Assembly (NCBI RefSeq): GCF_007971225.1
Contig: NZ_CP042435.1
Location: forward strand, 5,459,501 to 5,523,500
Direction of reading: 5' to 3'
DNA from: Panacibacter ginsenosidivorans
Lineage (GTDB): Bacteria > Bacteroidota > Bacteroidia > Chitinophagales > Chitinophagaceae
Length of the DNA: 64,000 bases
The notes under the pieces: generated by a model
Told to the model about the DNA's origin: nothing
Database searches by the model: none
The model's input: only the letters and a program-made list of their open reading frames with translations
Position numbers and translations under genes: made by a program
Shown here: one piece after another, positions 8,840-18,378 of the stretch
Layout: each line of letters starts with the position of its first letter
How positions within the stretch are numbered: the stretch's first letter is position 1

Positions 8840-9934
8840 TTATAGCTTTAAATAGATAGTAAACGTTGTGCCCTTTGTTTCTTTGCTTTCTACTTCAATT
8901 CGTCCACCCATAGATTCTACCTGGAATTTTGTAATAAATAACCCAACACCTTTTGCATCAGGATTTCCGTGAAATGTTTTATAAATACAAAAGAGGTCAT
9001 TACTGTATTTTTCTAAATTAATACCCAGCCCGTTATCTTTTATCTTTAATAATAATTCATCTCCTTTGATTGCACTGGAAAATTCAATGACCGGGTCTCT
9101 GTAAGGAGACCTGTATTTTATTGCGTTACTTAAAAAATTTAAAAGAATACTTTCGATGTAAGCAGGATTTGCTGATAGCATTATATCGGCACTTACATTA
9201 TTTAAGATAGTTGCATTAGTAGATTTGATTTGAATGGCGAGTATTACAATGGCCTTTTCTATATACTCATGTAAATTGATGCGTTCTAACTTCAGATCAC
9301 TCAAATGCCGTAGATCTACAAGTTCATTTAAATGATCGATAGTAGAGCTAAATCTTTTTGAAATATTCTTCAAATAATCAAATGCTTCATTTTTCTCCTC
9401 AATTGATTGGGCATTTGTAAACAGGTATAATATTGATTCCAGATTATATGCGTAAGACCTAAGGTTATGAGAAACGATATTGGCAAAATTCAAAAGCCGT
9501 TTATTTTGTTCACTTATTATTTTGTTTGATTGTAGTAACTCTTTTTCCAGCAATTTCAGTGAAGTAATATCTACAACATGCACAACAAAGCCCTTCACTT
9601 CACCATTCAGTATATCAGGAAAATAATTTGCAATAGCATGCCTTGTTCCCCCTGCTGGAACCGGTATTTCACGTTCGAATGTTTGAATATTACCTTCCAG
9701 TGCCCCTAAAATGTATGGTAGATTCTTTTCGTAAAGTGGACCAAGCAATTCGCTAAGGGTCATTTTATCAACCATTTCATCCCTGGTTTTTCCAAACCAA
9801 TCCATATAAGCTGCGTTGGCAAACCGGCAAACCAGGTTTTTATCCCAGTATGCCAACATTGCGGAAACATGGTCTGCCACCAAAATTCCGTATCTGTTAA
9901 AATTGATCTGTGAATTTTCCGGGTTCTTTGCCAT
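8840..9934 (-). CDS. PAS domain sensor histidine kinase
   Basis: A soluble 364-residue kinase. A PAS domain (about residues 12-130) contains YWDKNLVCRFANAAYMDWFGKTRDEMV and ends with VVHVVDITSLK. A dimerisation helix with the phospho-acceptor site FANIVSHNLRSYAYNL follows, then the ATPase domain: N box ILLNFLSNAIKYRSP, G1 KIKDNGLGIN, and G2 GVGLFITK. The SHNLR acceptor motif is common in Bacteroidota PAS kinases. No membrane segment is present, so it senses an intracellular signal. No response regulator is adjacent, so its partner is elsewhere. Confidence 0.88.
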   Translation of the reverse strand: MAKNPENSQINFNRYGILVADHVSAMLAYWDKNLVCRFANAAYMDWFGKTRDEMVDKMTLSELLGPLYEKNLPYILGALEGNIQTFEREIPVPAGGTRHAIANYFPDILNGEVKGFVVHVVDITSLKLLEKELLQSNKIISEQNKRLLNFANIVSHNLRSYAYNLESILYLFTNAQSIEEKNEAFDYLKNISKRFSSTIDHLNELVDLRHLSDLKLERINLHEYIEKAIVILAIQIKSTNATILNNVSADIMLSANPAYIESILLNFLSNAIKYRSPYRDPVIEFSSAIKGDELLLKIKDNGLGINLEKYSNDLFCIYKTFHGNPDAKGVGLFITKFQVESMGGRIEVESKETKGTTFTIYLKL

Positions 9935-10062
9935 TAGAAAAAATTATCCATTAACCTATTTTCAAATGGTTCCAATTTATTATTTAAATTCAAGAATATA
10001 ACTGATTCCGGTCAGTTCCTCCTTGCCTTACAGTCTTTAATTTGATGATACACCAACAAACT

Positions 10063-10082
10063 GTACAAGAGTGCGACGCAAG
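10063..10082 (-). repeat. Intergenic repeat, single B arm
   Basis: GTACAAGAGTGCGACGCAAG, inverted relative to the plus strand and followed by GTAGCTGGTAACAAAA, an outer flank shared with other copies. It lies 92 nt beyond the stop of the hydrolase ending at 10174. Confidence 0.82.
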
Positions 10083-10173
10083 AAAGATGCTGCGGATTGG
10101 TGTAGCTGGTAACAAAAGTTATTATTATAGAAAATTACAAGGATAATTTCCGCGATGAGAGTGCTGATGAAAA

Positions 10174-11196
10174 TTAGTTAAGTGCTGTATGTTTTGTAAC
10201 AGCCATAAAAACTTCCTGGATAGCAGCAATAACTGCGGCGGGATCTTCAACATGTATGTTATGTCCGCTGTTCATATCAATTATATGTTTACTGTTTGCA
10301 GACAAATGCGTTAAAGCTTCCTGCGATTCTAATCTTTCTTTTTCAAGTTGTAAAGAATCTGCTCTTCCATCAAATCCACCTTTGCCGCGTGTAAGCACGA
10401 TCAATGGCATATTACCAAGCATATAATCAGGCTGGCCTGTGTGCGTGTACATATCTGCAACATCTTCCGGCGACCAATCCATTTCAGCCTGTACAGTTGG
10501 TATAAAATGCGGCTGCGATTGAGCCCATACCTGCATCTTCTGAATACTGTCAGGAAATTTATTAAACAGCGGATCGATTTCGGTATTCAGCGTTACTGTT
10601 GCAGTTGATGTATCAGGAGGAGCGGTAAAAAAAGTTTGCGTTGCAGGAGCAACTCTGCCTTTTGCAAAATCACGAATACGCATGGGCTTATCGCTACCCA
10701 TAAAAATTTTTTGATCTTCCTGGATGGCTTCTACTAAAACCATTCCCGCTACTTCTTTGGGATAATATCTTGCAAAATTGCGAACAAGGAAACCTCCGAA
10801 TGATTGTCCTACCAAAATATATGGTGGATGTATGCCTGCGTTTATTAATGCTGTATGCAGTTCGAAACAAATTTGTTTGCTTGTTCTTGGTGTTGGTCCG
10901 GGCTCACTCCATGCATAGCCTGCCCTGTCATAAGAAACTGTTTTTGTGATCTCCGCAATAGCCGGTTGCACAAGGCTCCAGATAAAAGAAAAATCGCCGC
11001 TGCCGTTTTCAAATATTACACATGGAGAACCGTTGCCCTGTATGTTTAAATGAAGTTTATGACCGCCTGCATCAGCTAATGTTCCTGTTGGAGCAATATG
11101 ATTACTGCCAGGCATTTGTGCAAAGCTGTAATCAACCAAGCAACATTGTAAAAGCATTGTACAAAAAATAAATAAGCTCTTTTTTAATGACGGCAT
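10174..11196 (-). CDS. Secreted alpha/beta hydrolase
   Basis: A signal peptide (MPSLKKSLFIFCTMLLQCCLVDYSFA) predicts export. The mature part is a classical alpha/beta hydrolase: VIFENGSGDFSFIW with the oxyanion region, SYDRAGYAWSEPGPTPRT, the nucleophile elbow LVGQSFGGFLVRNFA, and a C-terminal SGHNIHVEDP holding the catalytic His. The DRAGYAWSEPGP block is typical of fold members related to haloalkane dehalogenase and proline iminopeptidase. The substrate is not predictable. It is monocistronic. Confidence 0.83.
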   Translation of the reverse strand: MPSLKKSLFIFCTMLLQCCLVDYSFAQMPGSNHIAPTGTLADAGGHKLHLNIQGNGSPCVIFENGSGDFSFIWSLVQPAIAEITKTVSYDRAGYAWSEPGPTPRTSKQICFELHTALINAGIHPPYILVGQSFGGFLVRNFARYYPKEVAGMVLVEAIQEDQKIFMGSDKPMRIRDFAKGRVAPATQTFFTAPPDTSTATVTLNTEIDPLFNKFPDSIQKMQVWAQSQPHFIPTVQAEMDWSPEDVADMYTHTGQPDYMLGNMPLIVLTRGKGGFDGRADSLQLEKERLESQEALTHLSANSKHIIDMNSGHNIHVEDPAAVIAAIQEVFMAVTKHTALN

Positions 11197-11512
11197 AATT
11201 TGATTTTTTATTACTGCATGTTATGTTTTTTAAAATAACGATACAAGGATAAGTATTCCTGTAATAGTTCATTTGGCGAAAAATGCCTTTTTTGCTACAC
11301 AATTAGGTGTAGGAAAAAATATTCTTGCTGCAACCACAAGAGAACTGCACAAGCAAAAACCTTCTTCTATTGGAAAAGCGAGGCAACGAAAATGCTGTTA
11401 AATATTTTTGCCTGTAAAAATGAATCGTCAATGATGGGTAAATACTGTATTCCTGAAAAATATAAACTGCATGAGCACTTTGTATTTGTTATGGCCATAA
11501 CTTTATTTATTC
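11197..11512. other. Divergent intergenic region
   Basis: This 316-bp region lies between the secreted hydrolase and the T9SS cargo gene. A frame of about 45 codons from 11391 exists but resembles no family. I see no repeat arm, strong promoter or RNA element. Confidence 0.4.
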
Positions 11513-12943
11513 ATGCATTTGCCATATAGCTTTGTAAAGCACCTTTCGATAATCCTTTTAAACCTGTTTGTGTATTGCAATGCATACACTCAATGTTCAG
11601 TGCAAACTGGTCTGCCACCTTCTAATCAGATTTTTAATACTGCTTCTAATGGTTTAGGGGGAAGGCTTGCTGCAAACACTGAAGATCACAACTGGCATGT
11701 AACAACTGATTCAATAAACGGCGTGTACGCCCCAGCAATCGTAATGGGTAACTTACCGCCTGATTATTATATTAGCATATGGCATGATTGTACATGGATC
11801 TCTATTAATCAATCAGGAGCACATAGCCATGATCATCTCTATTTTTATAAGATGAATTTTGATCTTCCCTGTTTTACACCTTGTGGTAAAAGTTATAATG
11901 AAGAAGGTACTTTTTGTTTAAGCCTTGATCTGTTAGCTGATAATTCTATTTACGAAATTTATGTAAATGGTATTGCACAAAGCGGCAACCTTGGAGGAAT
12001 CATTCCTGTTAATGATCCTTACCATGCAGTGAGTGAAGATATAAAGGGCAAAGTTTCTGTTTCATTATGCCATAACTGGAAAGCGGGTAACAATTCTATT
12101 GTAGTTGCAGTAGCATCAAGTGCACCGGAAACAGGCATTCTTATACAAGCCTCATCTGTGCTCCCCGATAATGTTTCTAATTATATAACAGATAGTATTT
12201 GCGAAGGACATTCATTTAGGTTGGGTAATGAAAACATCACGCAAAAAGGCTATACTTTCAGAACAATAAAAACATCCGGCGGCTGCGATTCAACTATTGT
12301 TTTGAATCTCTCTTTAAAACCAAAAGCAATTTCTTCTGTTGATCAATCAATATGCGAGGGGCAGAGTTATCTTGGTCATTCTGTTGCAGGAACCTACACA
12401 GATACATTTGCTGCCGCAAATGGTTGTGATAGTATACGCACTTTGCATTTGTCAGTTGTTTCAAAGCCGGATCCTCAAATTGAAATGACTGCAACTTACT
12501 GTGAAGGAGATTCGCTTATTCTTTTGCCAGGTAATTTTCTTTCTTACCTGTGGCAGGATGGCTCAACTGAGAATTATTATACAGTTAAAACGCCTGGCTT
12601 ATATAGTGTTACGGTTGCCAATGCATGCGGTACCACCACAAAGTCAACAACCGTTTCTTCAAAAGCCTGCCAGATCGTTTTCCCAAGTGCGTTCACGCCT
12701 AATAAAGATGGTAAGAATGATTATTTTAAAGTGTTAACCCACTATACTTTTGACGAATATGATCTTGTAGTATATAACCGCTGGGGCCAGAAAGTTTTTG
12801 AAACAAAGGATGCGTCGAAAGGTTGGGATGGTACTTTTAATGGAAAGCTTCAATCTTCAGGATCTGATTTTATATGGTATTGTAAATTTAAAAGATCAGG
12901 CGTGGCTACTGAAATGAAAGGATATGTAGTGCTTATTCTTTAA
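11513..12943 (+). CDS. T9SS type B cargo protein (gliding motility C-terminal domain)
   Basis: An exported 476-residue protein with a signal peptide ending near CNAYTQ. Residues about 30-220 form an unrecognised beta-rich domain with several Cys (HDCTWIS, CFTPCGKSYNEEGTFCLSL). Two repeats follow, each with the pattern DSICEG...GCDS(T/I)...L.L, as in SprB-like adhesins. The last 85 residues (VFPSAFTPNKDGKNDYFKV, VYNRWGQKVFE, WDGTFNG, GYVVLIL) are the gliding-motility-associated C-terminal domain, a type B sorting signal for type IX secretion. It should be delivered to the cell surface or released. The ligand is unknown. Confidence 0.88.
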   Translation: MHLPYSFVKHLSIILLNLFVYCNAYTQCSVQTGLPPSNQIFNTASNGLGGRLAANTEDHNWHVTTDSINGVYAPAIVMGNLPPDYYISIWHDCTWISINQSGAHSHDHLYFYKMNFDLPCFTPCGKSYNEEGTFCLSLDLLADNSIYEIYVNGIAQSGNLGGIIPVNDPYHAVSEDIKGKVSVSLCHNWKAGNNSIVVAVASSAPETGILIQASSVLPDNVSNYITDSICEGHSFRLGNENITQKGYTFRTIKTSGGCDSTIVLNLSLKPKAISSVDQSICEGQSYLGHSVAGTYTDTFAAANGCDSIRTLHLSVVSKPDPQIEMTATYCEGDSLILLPGNFLSYLWQDGSTENYYTVKTPGLYSVTVANACGTTTKSTTVSSKACQIVFPSAFTPNKDGKNDYFKVLTHYTFDEYDLVVYNRWGQKVFETKDASKGWDGTFNGKLQSSGSDFIWYCKFKRSGVATEMKGYVVLIL

Positions 12944-12987
12944 CGATATGTTTTTTGATACCAGCAACACGAATGATGGCATCACCT

Positions 12988-13007
12988 GTTGCGTCGCACT
13001 CTTGTAC
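12988..13007 (+). repeat. Intergenic repeat, single B arm
   Basis: Exact GTTGCGTCGCACTCTTGTAC with the full outer flanks ATACCAGCAAC (12959-12968 region) and ATGGCATCACCT directly before it. It begins 45 nt after the T9SS cargo stop. Confidence 0.86.
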
Positions 13008-13237
13008 CGAAAGAAGAAAGGCAACAAGGCAAAAACGAAAAAGGCAAAGAGCTTTTGCATATTTCTATTGTTACCTGCAAACAATATAGTGACATTGAGC
13101 TCAACTTAAAGACACGTAAAATCAAACATTATATTTGTTTACCCATTTTATCATTGTTAATAATGATCACAACTGCTTAAAGGAATTTTGTATTTATAAG
13201 ATTCTTTTAGTGAGATGTTATTCTATTTTAAACTTAC

Positions 13238-13245
13238 TACCTTTG
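13238..13245 (+). promoter_or_regulatory. Bacteroidota -7 box of the AraC gene
   Basis: TACCTTTG matches TAnnTTTG, 45 bp before the AraC start codon. No clear TTTG at -33, which could mean activator dependence. Confidence 0.45.
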
Positions 13246-13290
13246 ATCCCTTTTTGACAATAACTTGTAAACCAGACGGGATAATAGGGA

Positions 13291-14175
13291 ATGATAAATC
13301 TTTATTCCACAGTAAAAAACAGCAACTTATTTTCCAAAATAGAAGTAAGTGAACTTTTATTTGTTGAATACACCTGCATGCAGGAAGAAACCAAATTGGG
13401 CCTCTGGTCAAACAATAATTATTTTGCATTTATATCTTCTGGTAAGAAGATGTGGAGAACCATTTATCATTCCTATGAAGTAAGCGATGGTGATATCATC
13501 TTTGTAAAAAAGGGTGCCAATTTAACCCACCAATTTTTTGAAGATAAATTTTGTGCTGTCTTCGTTTTCATCCCTGATGATTTCATTAAGTCATTTCTGA
13601 AAAAAAATAGTGCGTTGCTTGAAACTTCGCAAAAAGATCTTTCCGGCCAGGATGCTGTTTTACGTATAGAAAAAGATGAATTATTGGAAACTTATTATCA
13701 TTCCATTCAATCCTACTTATCCTTGTCTCAAAAGCCGAATGAACAGCTCTTGCTACTAAAATTCGAAGAACTGCTTTTAAGCATTTTCTCAAATAAGAAT
13801 CACAAGGCCTTATCTGATTATTTCATTTCGCTGTGCCAGGATCAGGAATATCATATGAGCAGGATAATGGAAGAAAATTTTGCCTATAATCTTAAACTTG
13901 AAGATTACGCCCAGCTATGTCATATGAGCCTGTCTGCTTTCAAAAAATCATTCAAGCGATATTACCTTACCACACCGGCAGCCTGGCTTCAGCAAAAGAA
14001 ACTGGAGCTTGCATATCACAAAGTACTCCACACAAATTTAAATATCAACCGGATCTCACTCGAATGTGGGTTTGAAGATACCTCACATTTTATCAGGGTG
14101 TTTAAGCAAAAACATCATCTCACTCCGCTTCAATTCAGGCTAAAGCAGTCGAAAATGAGTAACATTGGAATTTAA
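13291..14175 (+). CDS. AraC family transcriptional regulator
   Basis: A 294-residue regulator. The N-terminal part (about residues 1-150) is a divergent cupin-like sensing domain with SYEVSDGDIIFVKKGAN. The C-terminal part holds two helix-turn-helix motifs of the AraC type: the first around LKLEDYAQLCHMSLSAFKKSFKRYYLTTPAAWLQ, the second around LNINRISLECGFEDTSHFIRVFKQKHHLTPLQFR. The ligand is unknown. The two small genes that follow on the same strand (YdhR-like and SnoaL-like) may be its targets or operon partners; the first starts 94 bp after its stop. Confidence 0.9.
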   Translation: MINLYSTVKNSNLFSKIEVSELLFVEYTCMQEETKLGLWSNNNYFAFISSGKKMWRTIYHSYEVSDGDIIFVKKGANLTHQFFEDKFCAVFVFIPDDFIKSFLKKNSALLETSQKDLSGQDAVLRIEKDELLETYYHSIQSYLSLSQKPNEQLLLLKFEELLLSIFSNKNHKALSDYFISLCQDQEYHMSRIMEENFAYNLKLEDYAQLCHMSLSAFKKSFKRYYLTTPAAWLQQKKLELAYHKVLHTNLNINRISLECGFEDTSHFIRVFKQKHHLTPLQFRLKQSKMSNIGI

Positions 14176-14269
14176 CCCGCAAAGTCGATTTATCTGGCTC
14201 TTTAGGCGACTCCTTCGCTCTTATCCCATCTACTTTTGCTGCATATTCATTAACATAAATAATTTAAAA

Positions 14270-14584
14270 ATGAAAAATGCAGAAGCGATTTTATCAGTAA
14301 AATTCAATTCATCTCTTAGCCCGGATAACCTATTAGAGACCTGTATGGAAGATCTGGAAGATTTCAAAAACGTGCCGGGACTTCTTCAGAAATACTATAT
14401 CTCTGAAGAATCTACAGGAGCTATCAGCGGCTTTTATATTTTTGAGAACAAAAACGCAAGAGCCACATTCTGGAATTCGGAATTAGCTAAAAATATCCCG
14501 GCCAGGTATGGGGTAATAGCGGATACGCTCCGTGTCGAACAATACGAAATGTCGATCGTATTAAATGATGTATTGTTAGCCTGA
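14270..14584 (+). CDS. YdhR-like dimeric alpha/beta-barrel protein
   Basis: The open frame extends upstream to 14165, overlapping the AraC gene, but the ATG at 14270 follows an A-rich leader and gives a normal family N terminus (MKNAEAILSVKFNSS), so I chose it. The 104 residues resemble the putative mono-oxygenase YdhR: a first strand, a helix with LEDFKNVPGLLQKYYISEESTGAISGFYIF, and FENKNARATFWNSELAKN. Small proteins of this fold bind hydrophobic substrates, but their reactions are mostly unproven. It lies between the AraC and SnoaL-like genes. Confidence 0.72.
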   Translation: MKNAEAILSVKFNSSLSPDNLLETCMEDLEDFKNVPGLLQKYYISEESTGAISGFYIFENKNARATFWNSELAKNIPARYGVIADTLRVEQYEMSIVLNDVLLA

Positions 14585-14597
14585 CAAAAAAGGATTT

Positions 14598-14640
14598 ATC
14601 ATTATGGCCGAAAAGTGGCAACAGTGCCGGCCATAATGAT
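14598..14640 (+). terminator. Strong hairpin between YdhR-like and SnoaL-like genes
   Basis: ATCATTATGGCCG (14598-14610) and CGGCCATAATGAT (14628-14640) form a perfect 13-bp stem with a 17-nt loop, 13 nt after a stop codon. There is no T-run after it, so it may stabilise an mRNA 3' end or attenuate transcription. Confidence 0.5.
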
Positions 14641-14694
14641 ATTCCTATAACTATCATTAAGTGAAAAATATACAAACATTACAAAAACAAAATC

Positions 14695-15090
14695 ATGAAA
14701 AATATGCAAAGCCTGGGTAAGATTACAGAAACTACCCGCAACGATAAGTCCAAAGAACTCTTACAACGTCACTTAGGCTATTTTCTGGATAATAATCTCA
14801 AAGCATTGATAACTGACTACACGAACGAATCAGTTTTAATTGCCCATGATACCATCTATACTGGCCCTGAAGAAATAAAAGGTTTTTTTGCCAAACTCAT
14901 GCCTCATTTTCCAAAGCAAAAGTCAAGCTTTGAAATAGATGAAACAGTAATAAATGGTGATTTGGTATATATTATCTGGCATGGGAAGACACCAAGCCTT
15001 GACGTTCCCTTTGCAACAGATACGTTTATCATAAAAAATGATAAAATCCAACAGCAGACTTTTGCAGGTCAACTCAAATCTGTTGGGTAA
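14695..15090 (+). CDS. SnoaL-like (NTF2 fold) protein
   Basis: A 131-residue protein of the nuclear transport factor 2 fold. An N-terminal helix (LLQRHLGYFLDNNLKALITDYTNESVLI) is followed by HDTIYTGPEEIKGFFAKLMPHF and strands with GDLVYIIWHGKTPSLDVPFATDTFIIKNDKI. This is the SnoaL-like polyketide-cyclase-type pattern. Such proteins are often annotated without a known reaction. An internal ATG at 14704 is an alternative start. It may be co-expressed with the AraC and YdhR-like genes, and a terminator follows. Confidence 0.78.
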   Translation: MKNMQSLGKITETTRNDKSKELLQRHLGYFLDNNLKALITDYTNESVLIAHDTIYTGPEEIKGFFAKLMPHFPKQKSSFEIDETVINGDLVYIIWHGKTPSLDVPFATDTFIIKNDKIQQQTFAGQLKSVG

Positions 15091-15106
15091 TTGTAAGCTT
15101 TTTTTT

Positions 15107-15146
15107 CACCGCCGTGTCTTCGCCTCGAGGAAACGGCGCTTTTTTG
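15107..15146 (+). terminator. Rho-independent terminator after the SnoaL-like gene
   Basis: CGCCGT (15110-15115) and ACGGCG (15133-15138) enclose an inner palindrome CCTCGAGG and are followed by six T residues. Placed 20 nt after the stop at 15090. Confidence 0.6.
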
Positions 15147-15327
15147 AACAGAAAGAAATGGTTTAAATACAGCGTCCTTGTAATCCATTAGTTGACAGAT
15201 TGGATAAATTGCAGATGCCGTGTATTTGTGTGTTTTATGCAATCCTGATCCCCCATGTATTAAACGATAGCCCTGGATAGGTGTAACAATAATTATGCTA
15301 CCAGCTTTTGTACCCTGAATGATCTTC

Positions 15328-15416
15328 GTTGCGTCGCAATCCTTTCATCGTTCTGATTATGAATTGGGCTTTTTAGCTGGTAAAAAGATATGCTGATGAA
15401 GTGCTTGCGACGCAAG
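15328..15416. repeat. Intergenic repeat, inverted pair of variant arms
   Basis: The left arm reads GTTGCGTCGCAATCC then TTTCATCGTTC (15328-15353). It shares the B core but has a different tail. The right arm is GTGCTTGCGACGCAAG (15401-15416), followed by GATGCCAT. The same tail recurs at 45459-45484. Confidence 0.75.
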
Positions 15417-15520
15417 GATCGATGCCATAAAAATCCACGGTTGGTATCATCCAAAAAATAAAGGCGATGCCACATGGCAAATAAGCTGGTAACAAAAGTT
15501 TCTAAATATTAAATGACTTG

Positions 15521-17677
15521 CTATTGATTTCCACTTATACCTGGCGCATAAGGGAATTGAAGACTTTCATAATATTCTAAATTTTTAGCAGGCTGTTCAA
15601 ACCCTTTTGGCAATGGCATCCGGGAAAATGTTTGAAAATATAGCACGCATGCATTGCGCCACCACACAGCTTCTTTTTGTTGAATGGTTAACAACATTTG
15701 CACCTGTTCAAAACGTTCATCATCTATAAAACCTTTCAGGCTGTTCCACTGCTGCTGCATCCATTTTACGGAATCTGCACCAGCGTAGTATTTATAACAT
15801 AACTCATCCCATAAACTTCTTCCTGAATGCATTTTATAATTCCATTCAACATGATGAAACCAAAGCAGGTATTTTTCATCGCATGTATGTAAGTCTTGAA
15901 ATTGTTTGCGCGCCTCAGGTGCATATTGTGCCAGCGCATTGCTGCCTGTTGCGGTTCTGTCGAAGCCTATGCCAAGCGAATCTGCCTTGTGATAATAAAC
16001 AGGATTCCAATCTGCACGTTGCGCAGCATTATACCAGGGAGCAGGGCCGTAGTGATGACTGTAACCCATGATATGATGCAGGCCCAGTGGTGTCATATAA
16101 TCAACAGTAATTTCCCTTGATGCAAGCATTATATTTTTTATGGTATCAACAGCGTGTTGAATGTTTGTAAAAGTTTGGCGTATCCATTCATCAGCAATTT
16201 GCGCGGCGCTAAGCTCATGATCCCAGGCCAGCCTGCCGAACGCGTACCAGTTGGCTTGTGCAAACGGGTGACCGGTCCAGTCAATATCGCTGCCAATGTT
16301 TGCAACAGCAGCCATGCCGGTAAGTTTATGATCTTCTGACGAACCATCGATTACTTTTGATACTGTTGAATTTTTGCCTTGCTCGTAAGTATCAGCATCA
16401 AGGCATTCTTTGAAGAGTGGTGCTAAATAAACAAGATGTGTTGAAAAGCCAAGATATTCCTGTGTTAGCTGAAACTCCATCACCAGCGGTGTATGCGGCA
16501 TGGCGCCAAACAAAGGATGAAAAGGTTCGCGTGGCTGAAAATCTATCGGGCCGTTCTTCACCTGTATCAAAACATTGTTCCTGAATTTTCCATCAAACGG
16601 TTTAAACTCATTATAAGCTTGTTTAAAACGGTCATCAGTGTTTTCATTACTATACACAAATGCACGCCATATTACAATGCCGCCGTGTGGTGCTAATGCA
16701 TCGGCCAGCATATTGGCGCCATCAGCGTGTGTTCTGTTATAAGTTTGAGGCCCGGGTTGCTCTTCTGAATTTGCTTTTACTAAAAAACCGCCGAAGTTTG
16801 GTATGTATGTATAGATCTCATCTGCTTTTTGCTTCCACCAGTTTTGCACTTGTGCATCAAGGGGGTCAGCAGTTTTTAAACCACCGATCTCTACAGGTGC
16901 ACTGAATTTTGCAGATAAATAAACTTTTATTCCATAAGGTCTGAACACTTCTGCAAGTGCTGCAACTTTTATTAAATAATCTTTTGTAAGCATTATTGCA
17001 TTTGCATTTACGTTGTTTAGTGCAACTGCGTTGATGCCAATAGATGCGTTTGCTCTTGCATAATCTTTATAACGTTTGTCAATATAGTCGGGTAATTTGT
17101 GCCAGTTCCAGATGGACATACCTGCATAACCGCGTTCAATAGTTCTGTTTACATTATCCCAGTGATCGAGCATCCGCAATTGAATGCGCGGTGCACTTAC
17201 TATTGAGAGGTTCTGAATATTTTGATGTGTTTGTAATAAACGAAGAAAGGCGAAACACCCGTAGAGTGCTCCAACCTCTGTATTGCCTGCAATAACAATA
17301 ACTTTTTTTTGATTGGTTGTTACTGTTTGTATTACATATCCTTCTTTGCCTGCCTTGCTAAAAAAATTACTTGAGATAATTGAATGAATAACGGGATCAG
17401 ACGAAGTGCCAACTAGTATGCAGCCGTTTGTGATTAAATTTTGTTCTGTAATTTTTTTGTCAAGCAAACCCTGCAAACCATTCAACAATTCTTCTTTGGC
17501 TGCAAGTAGGGTAGGTGTTGAGCTTGTAAATTGTATAGATGAAATATTATTCCTGTATTGCTGCAATATTGCGGCATCATCTATCTTGTAATAACGCAGC
17601 CATAATTCATAACCATTTTCTGCTTTTATATTGCCCGTAAGTATTACAGTTATAAAGAATAAGAAAAACCTTTTCAT
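15521..17677 (-). CDS. aguA: Alpha-glucuronidase, GH67
   Basis: A secreted enzyme of about 718 residues that removes 4-O-methyl-glucuronic acid from the ends of xylan oligosaccharides. The start at 17677 is chosen because MKRFFLFFITVILTGNIKAENG is a clean signal peptide; the frame is open to 17737. An N-terminal beta domain is followed by the barrel with RMLDHWDNVNRTIERGYAGMSIW, INAVALNNVNANAI, NFGGFLVKANSEEQPGP and GHPFAQANWYAFGRLAW, all characteristic of GH67. Length agrees with the family. No xylanase or transporter is adjacent, so it acts outside a classical utilisation locus here. Confidence 0.93.
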   Translation of the reverse strand: MKRFFLFFITVILTGNIKAENGYELWLRYYKIDDAAILQQYRNNISSIQFTSSTPTLLAAKEELLNGLQGLLDKKITEQNLITNGCILVGTSSDPVIHSIISSNFFSKAGKEGYVIQTVTTNQKKVIVIAGNTEVGALYGCFAFLRLLQTHQNIQNLSIVSAPRIQLRMLDHWDNVNRTIERGYAGMSIWNWHKLPDYIDKRYKDYARANASIGINAVALNNVNANAIMLTKDYLIKVAALAEVFRPYGIKVYLSAKFSAPVEIGGLKTADPLDAQVQNWWKQKADEIYTYIPNFGGFLVKANSEEQPGPQTYNRTHADGANMLADALAPHGGIVIWRAFVYSNENTDDRFKQAYNEFKPFDGKFRNNVLIQVKNGPIDFQPREPFHPLFGAMPHTPLVMEFQLTQEYLGFSTHLVYLAPLFKECLDADTYEQGKNSTVSKVIDGSSEDHKLTGMAAVANIGSDIDWTGHPFAQANWYAFGRLAWDHELSAAQIADEWIRQTFTNIQHAVDTIKNIMLASREITVDYMTPLGLHHIMGYSHHYGPAPWYNAAQRADWNPVYYHKADSLGIGFDRTATGSNALAQYAPEARKQFQDLHTCDEKYLLWFHHVEWNYKMHSGRSLWDELCYKYYAGADSVKWMQQQWNSLKGFIDDERFEQVQMLLTIQQKEAVWWRNACVLYFQTFSRMPLPKGFEQPAKNLEYYESLQFPYAPGISGNQ

Positions 17678-17829
17678 ATGTTTAAAGCTAATTGTATTTA
17701 AAGATAATCTGAAGTATAATAAGAAAGAATGTCGCAATCAGCCATAGTTAATGTCATTATCACACCCCACCAGTTATGCAAAATGCAAATACTTTTATGT
17801 TATATTCAACAACGATAAAAAATAATAAC

Positions 17830-18240
17830 ATGGCAAGTCTCAATCCGTATTTGACATTTAGCGGCAACTGCAGGGAGGCAATGAATTTTTATAAAGAATG
17901 TTTGGGTGGTGAGCTGGAATTAATGCCTGTAGGTGAAACACCTGTTGCCAGTCAAATGCCACCGCATATGAAAGATGCTATTTTACACTCTGTACTTAAG
18001 GTCGGCGACTTTGAAATAATGGCAACGGATATGACACCTGAAGCTTTGGTGCAAGGCAACGATATGCACCTCTGCCTTATTTGTAAAAGTGATGTAGAAA
18101 TTAATTCATTGTTTGCAAAGCTTTCGGCAGGTGGCAAAGTGAAACAACCACTTAGCCCAATGTTTTTTGGGTTGATAGGTACACTGGTAGATAAATTTGG
18201 TAAAAGCTGGATATTGGAATTAAATAAACCAGCAGCATAA
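17830..18240 (+). CDS. VOC family protein (PhnB-like)
   Basis: A small protein of 136 residues with the vicinal oxygen chelate fold in the PhnB/YjdN arrangement: LNPYLTFSGNCREAMNFYKECLGGELELMPVGETP, then HSVLKVGDFEIMATDM, and WGLIGTLVDKFG-like LIGTLVDKFGKSWILE at the end. The start at 17830 is preferred over 17776 because MASLNPYLTF is the typical N terminus. Such proteins are usually of unknown activity; some are methyltransferase-like or resistance-related. No clear operon partner: a repeat arm separates it from the next gene. Confidence 0.83.
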   Translation: MASLNPYLTFSGNCREAMNFYKECLGGELELMPVGETPVASQMPPHMKDAILHSVLKVGDFEIMATDMTPEALVQGNDMHLCLICKSDVEINSLFAKLSAGGKVKQPLSPMFFGLIGTLVDKFGKSWILELNKPAA

Positions 18241-18265
18241 AATGTACAAATCAGCACTGCAGCAG

Positions 18266-18282
18266 AAGAGTGCGACGCAACG
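18266..18282 (-). repeat. Intergenic repeat, single B arm
   Basis: AAGAGTGCGACGCAACG, 26 nt after the VOC gene stop. Here the arm is antisense to both flanking plus-strand genes, an exception to the usual orientation. Confidence 0.78.
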
Positions 18283-18378
18283 ATGTGAAATTGAAATTAT
18301 GAAGCTGGGTAAAAAAACCAGGGTAATTTTTTACAACATTGATATAACTTAGTAGTTGCTTATTTTAAAATTGTTTGC

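Larger units (their letters stand above)
12944..13290. other. Intergenic region
   Basis: It holds a B repeat arm at 12988-13007 and a -7 box at 13238. A 63-codon frame at 12989-13180 begins inside the repeat and shows no coding character. Confidence 0.45.
15091..15520. other. Convergent intergenic region
   Basis: This 430-bp region between convergent genes holds the terminator at 15107 and a variant inverted repeat pair at 15328-15416, with outer ACCAGC and GCTGGTA flanks at both ends. Nothing coding is seen. Confidence 0.5.
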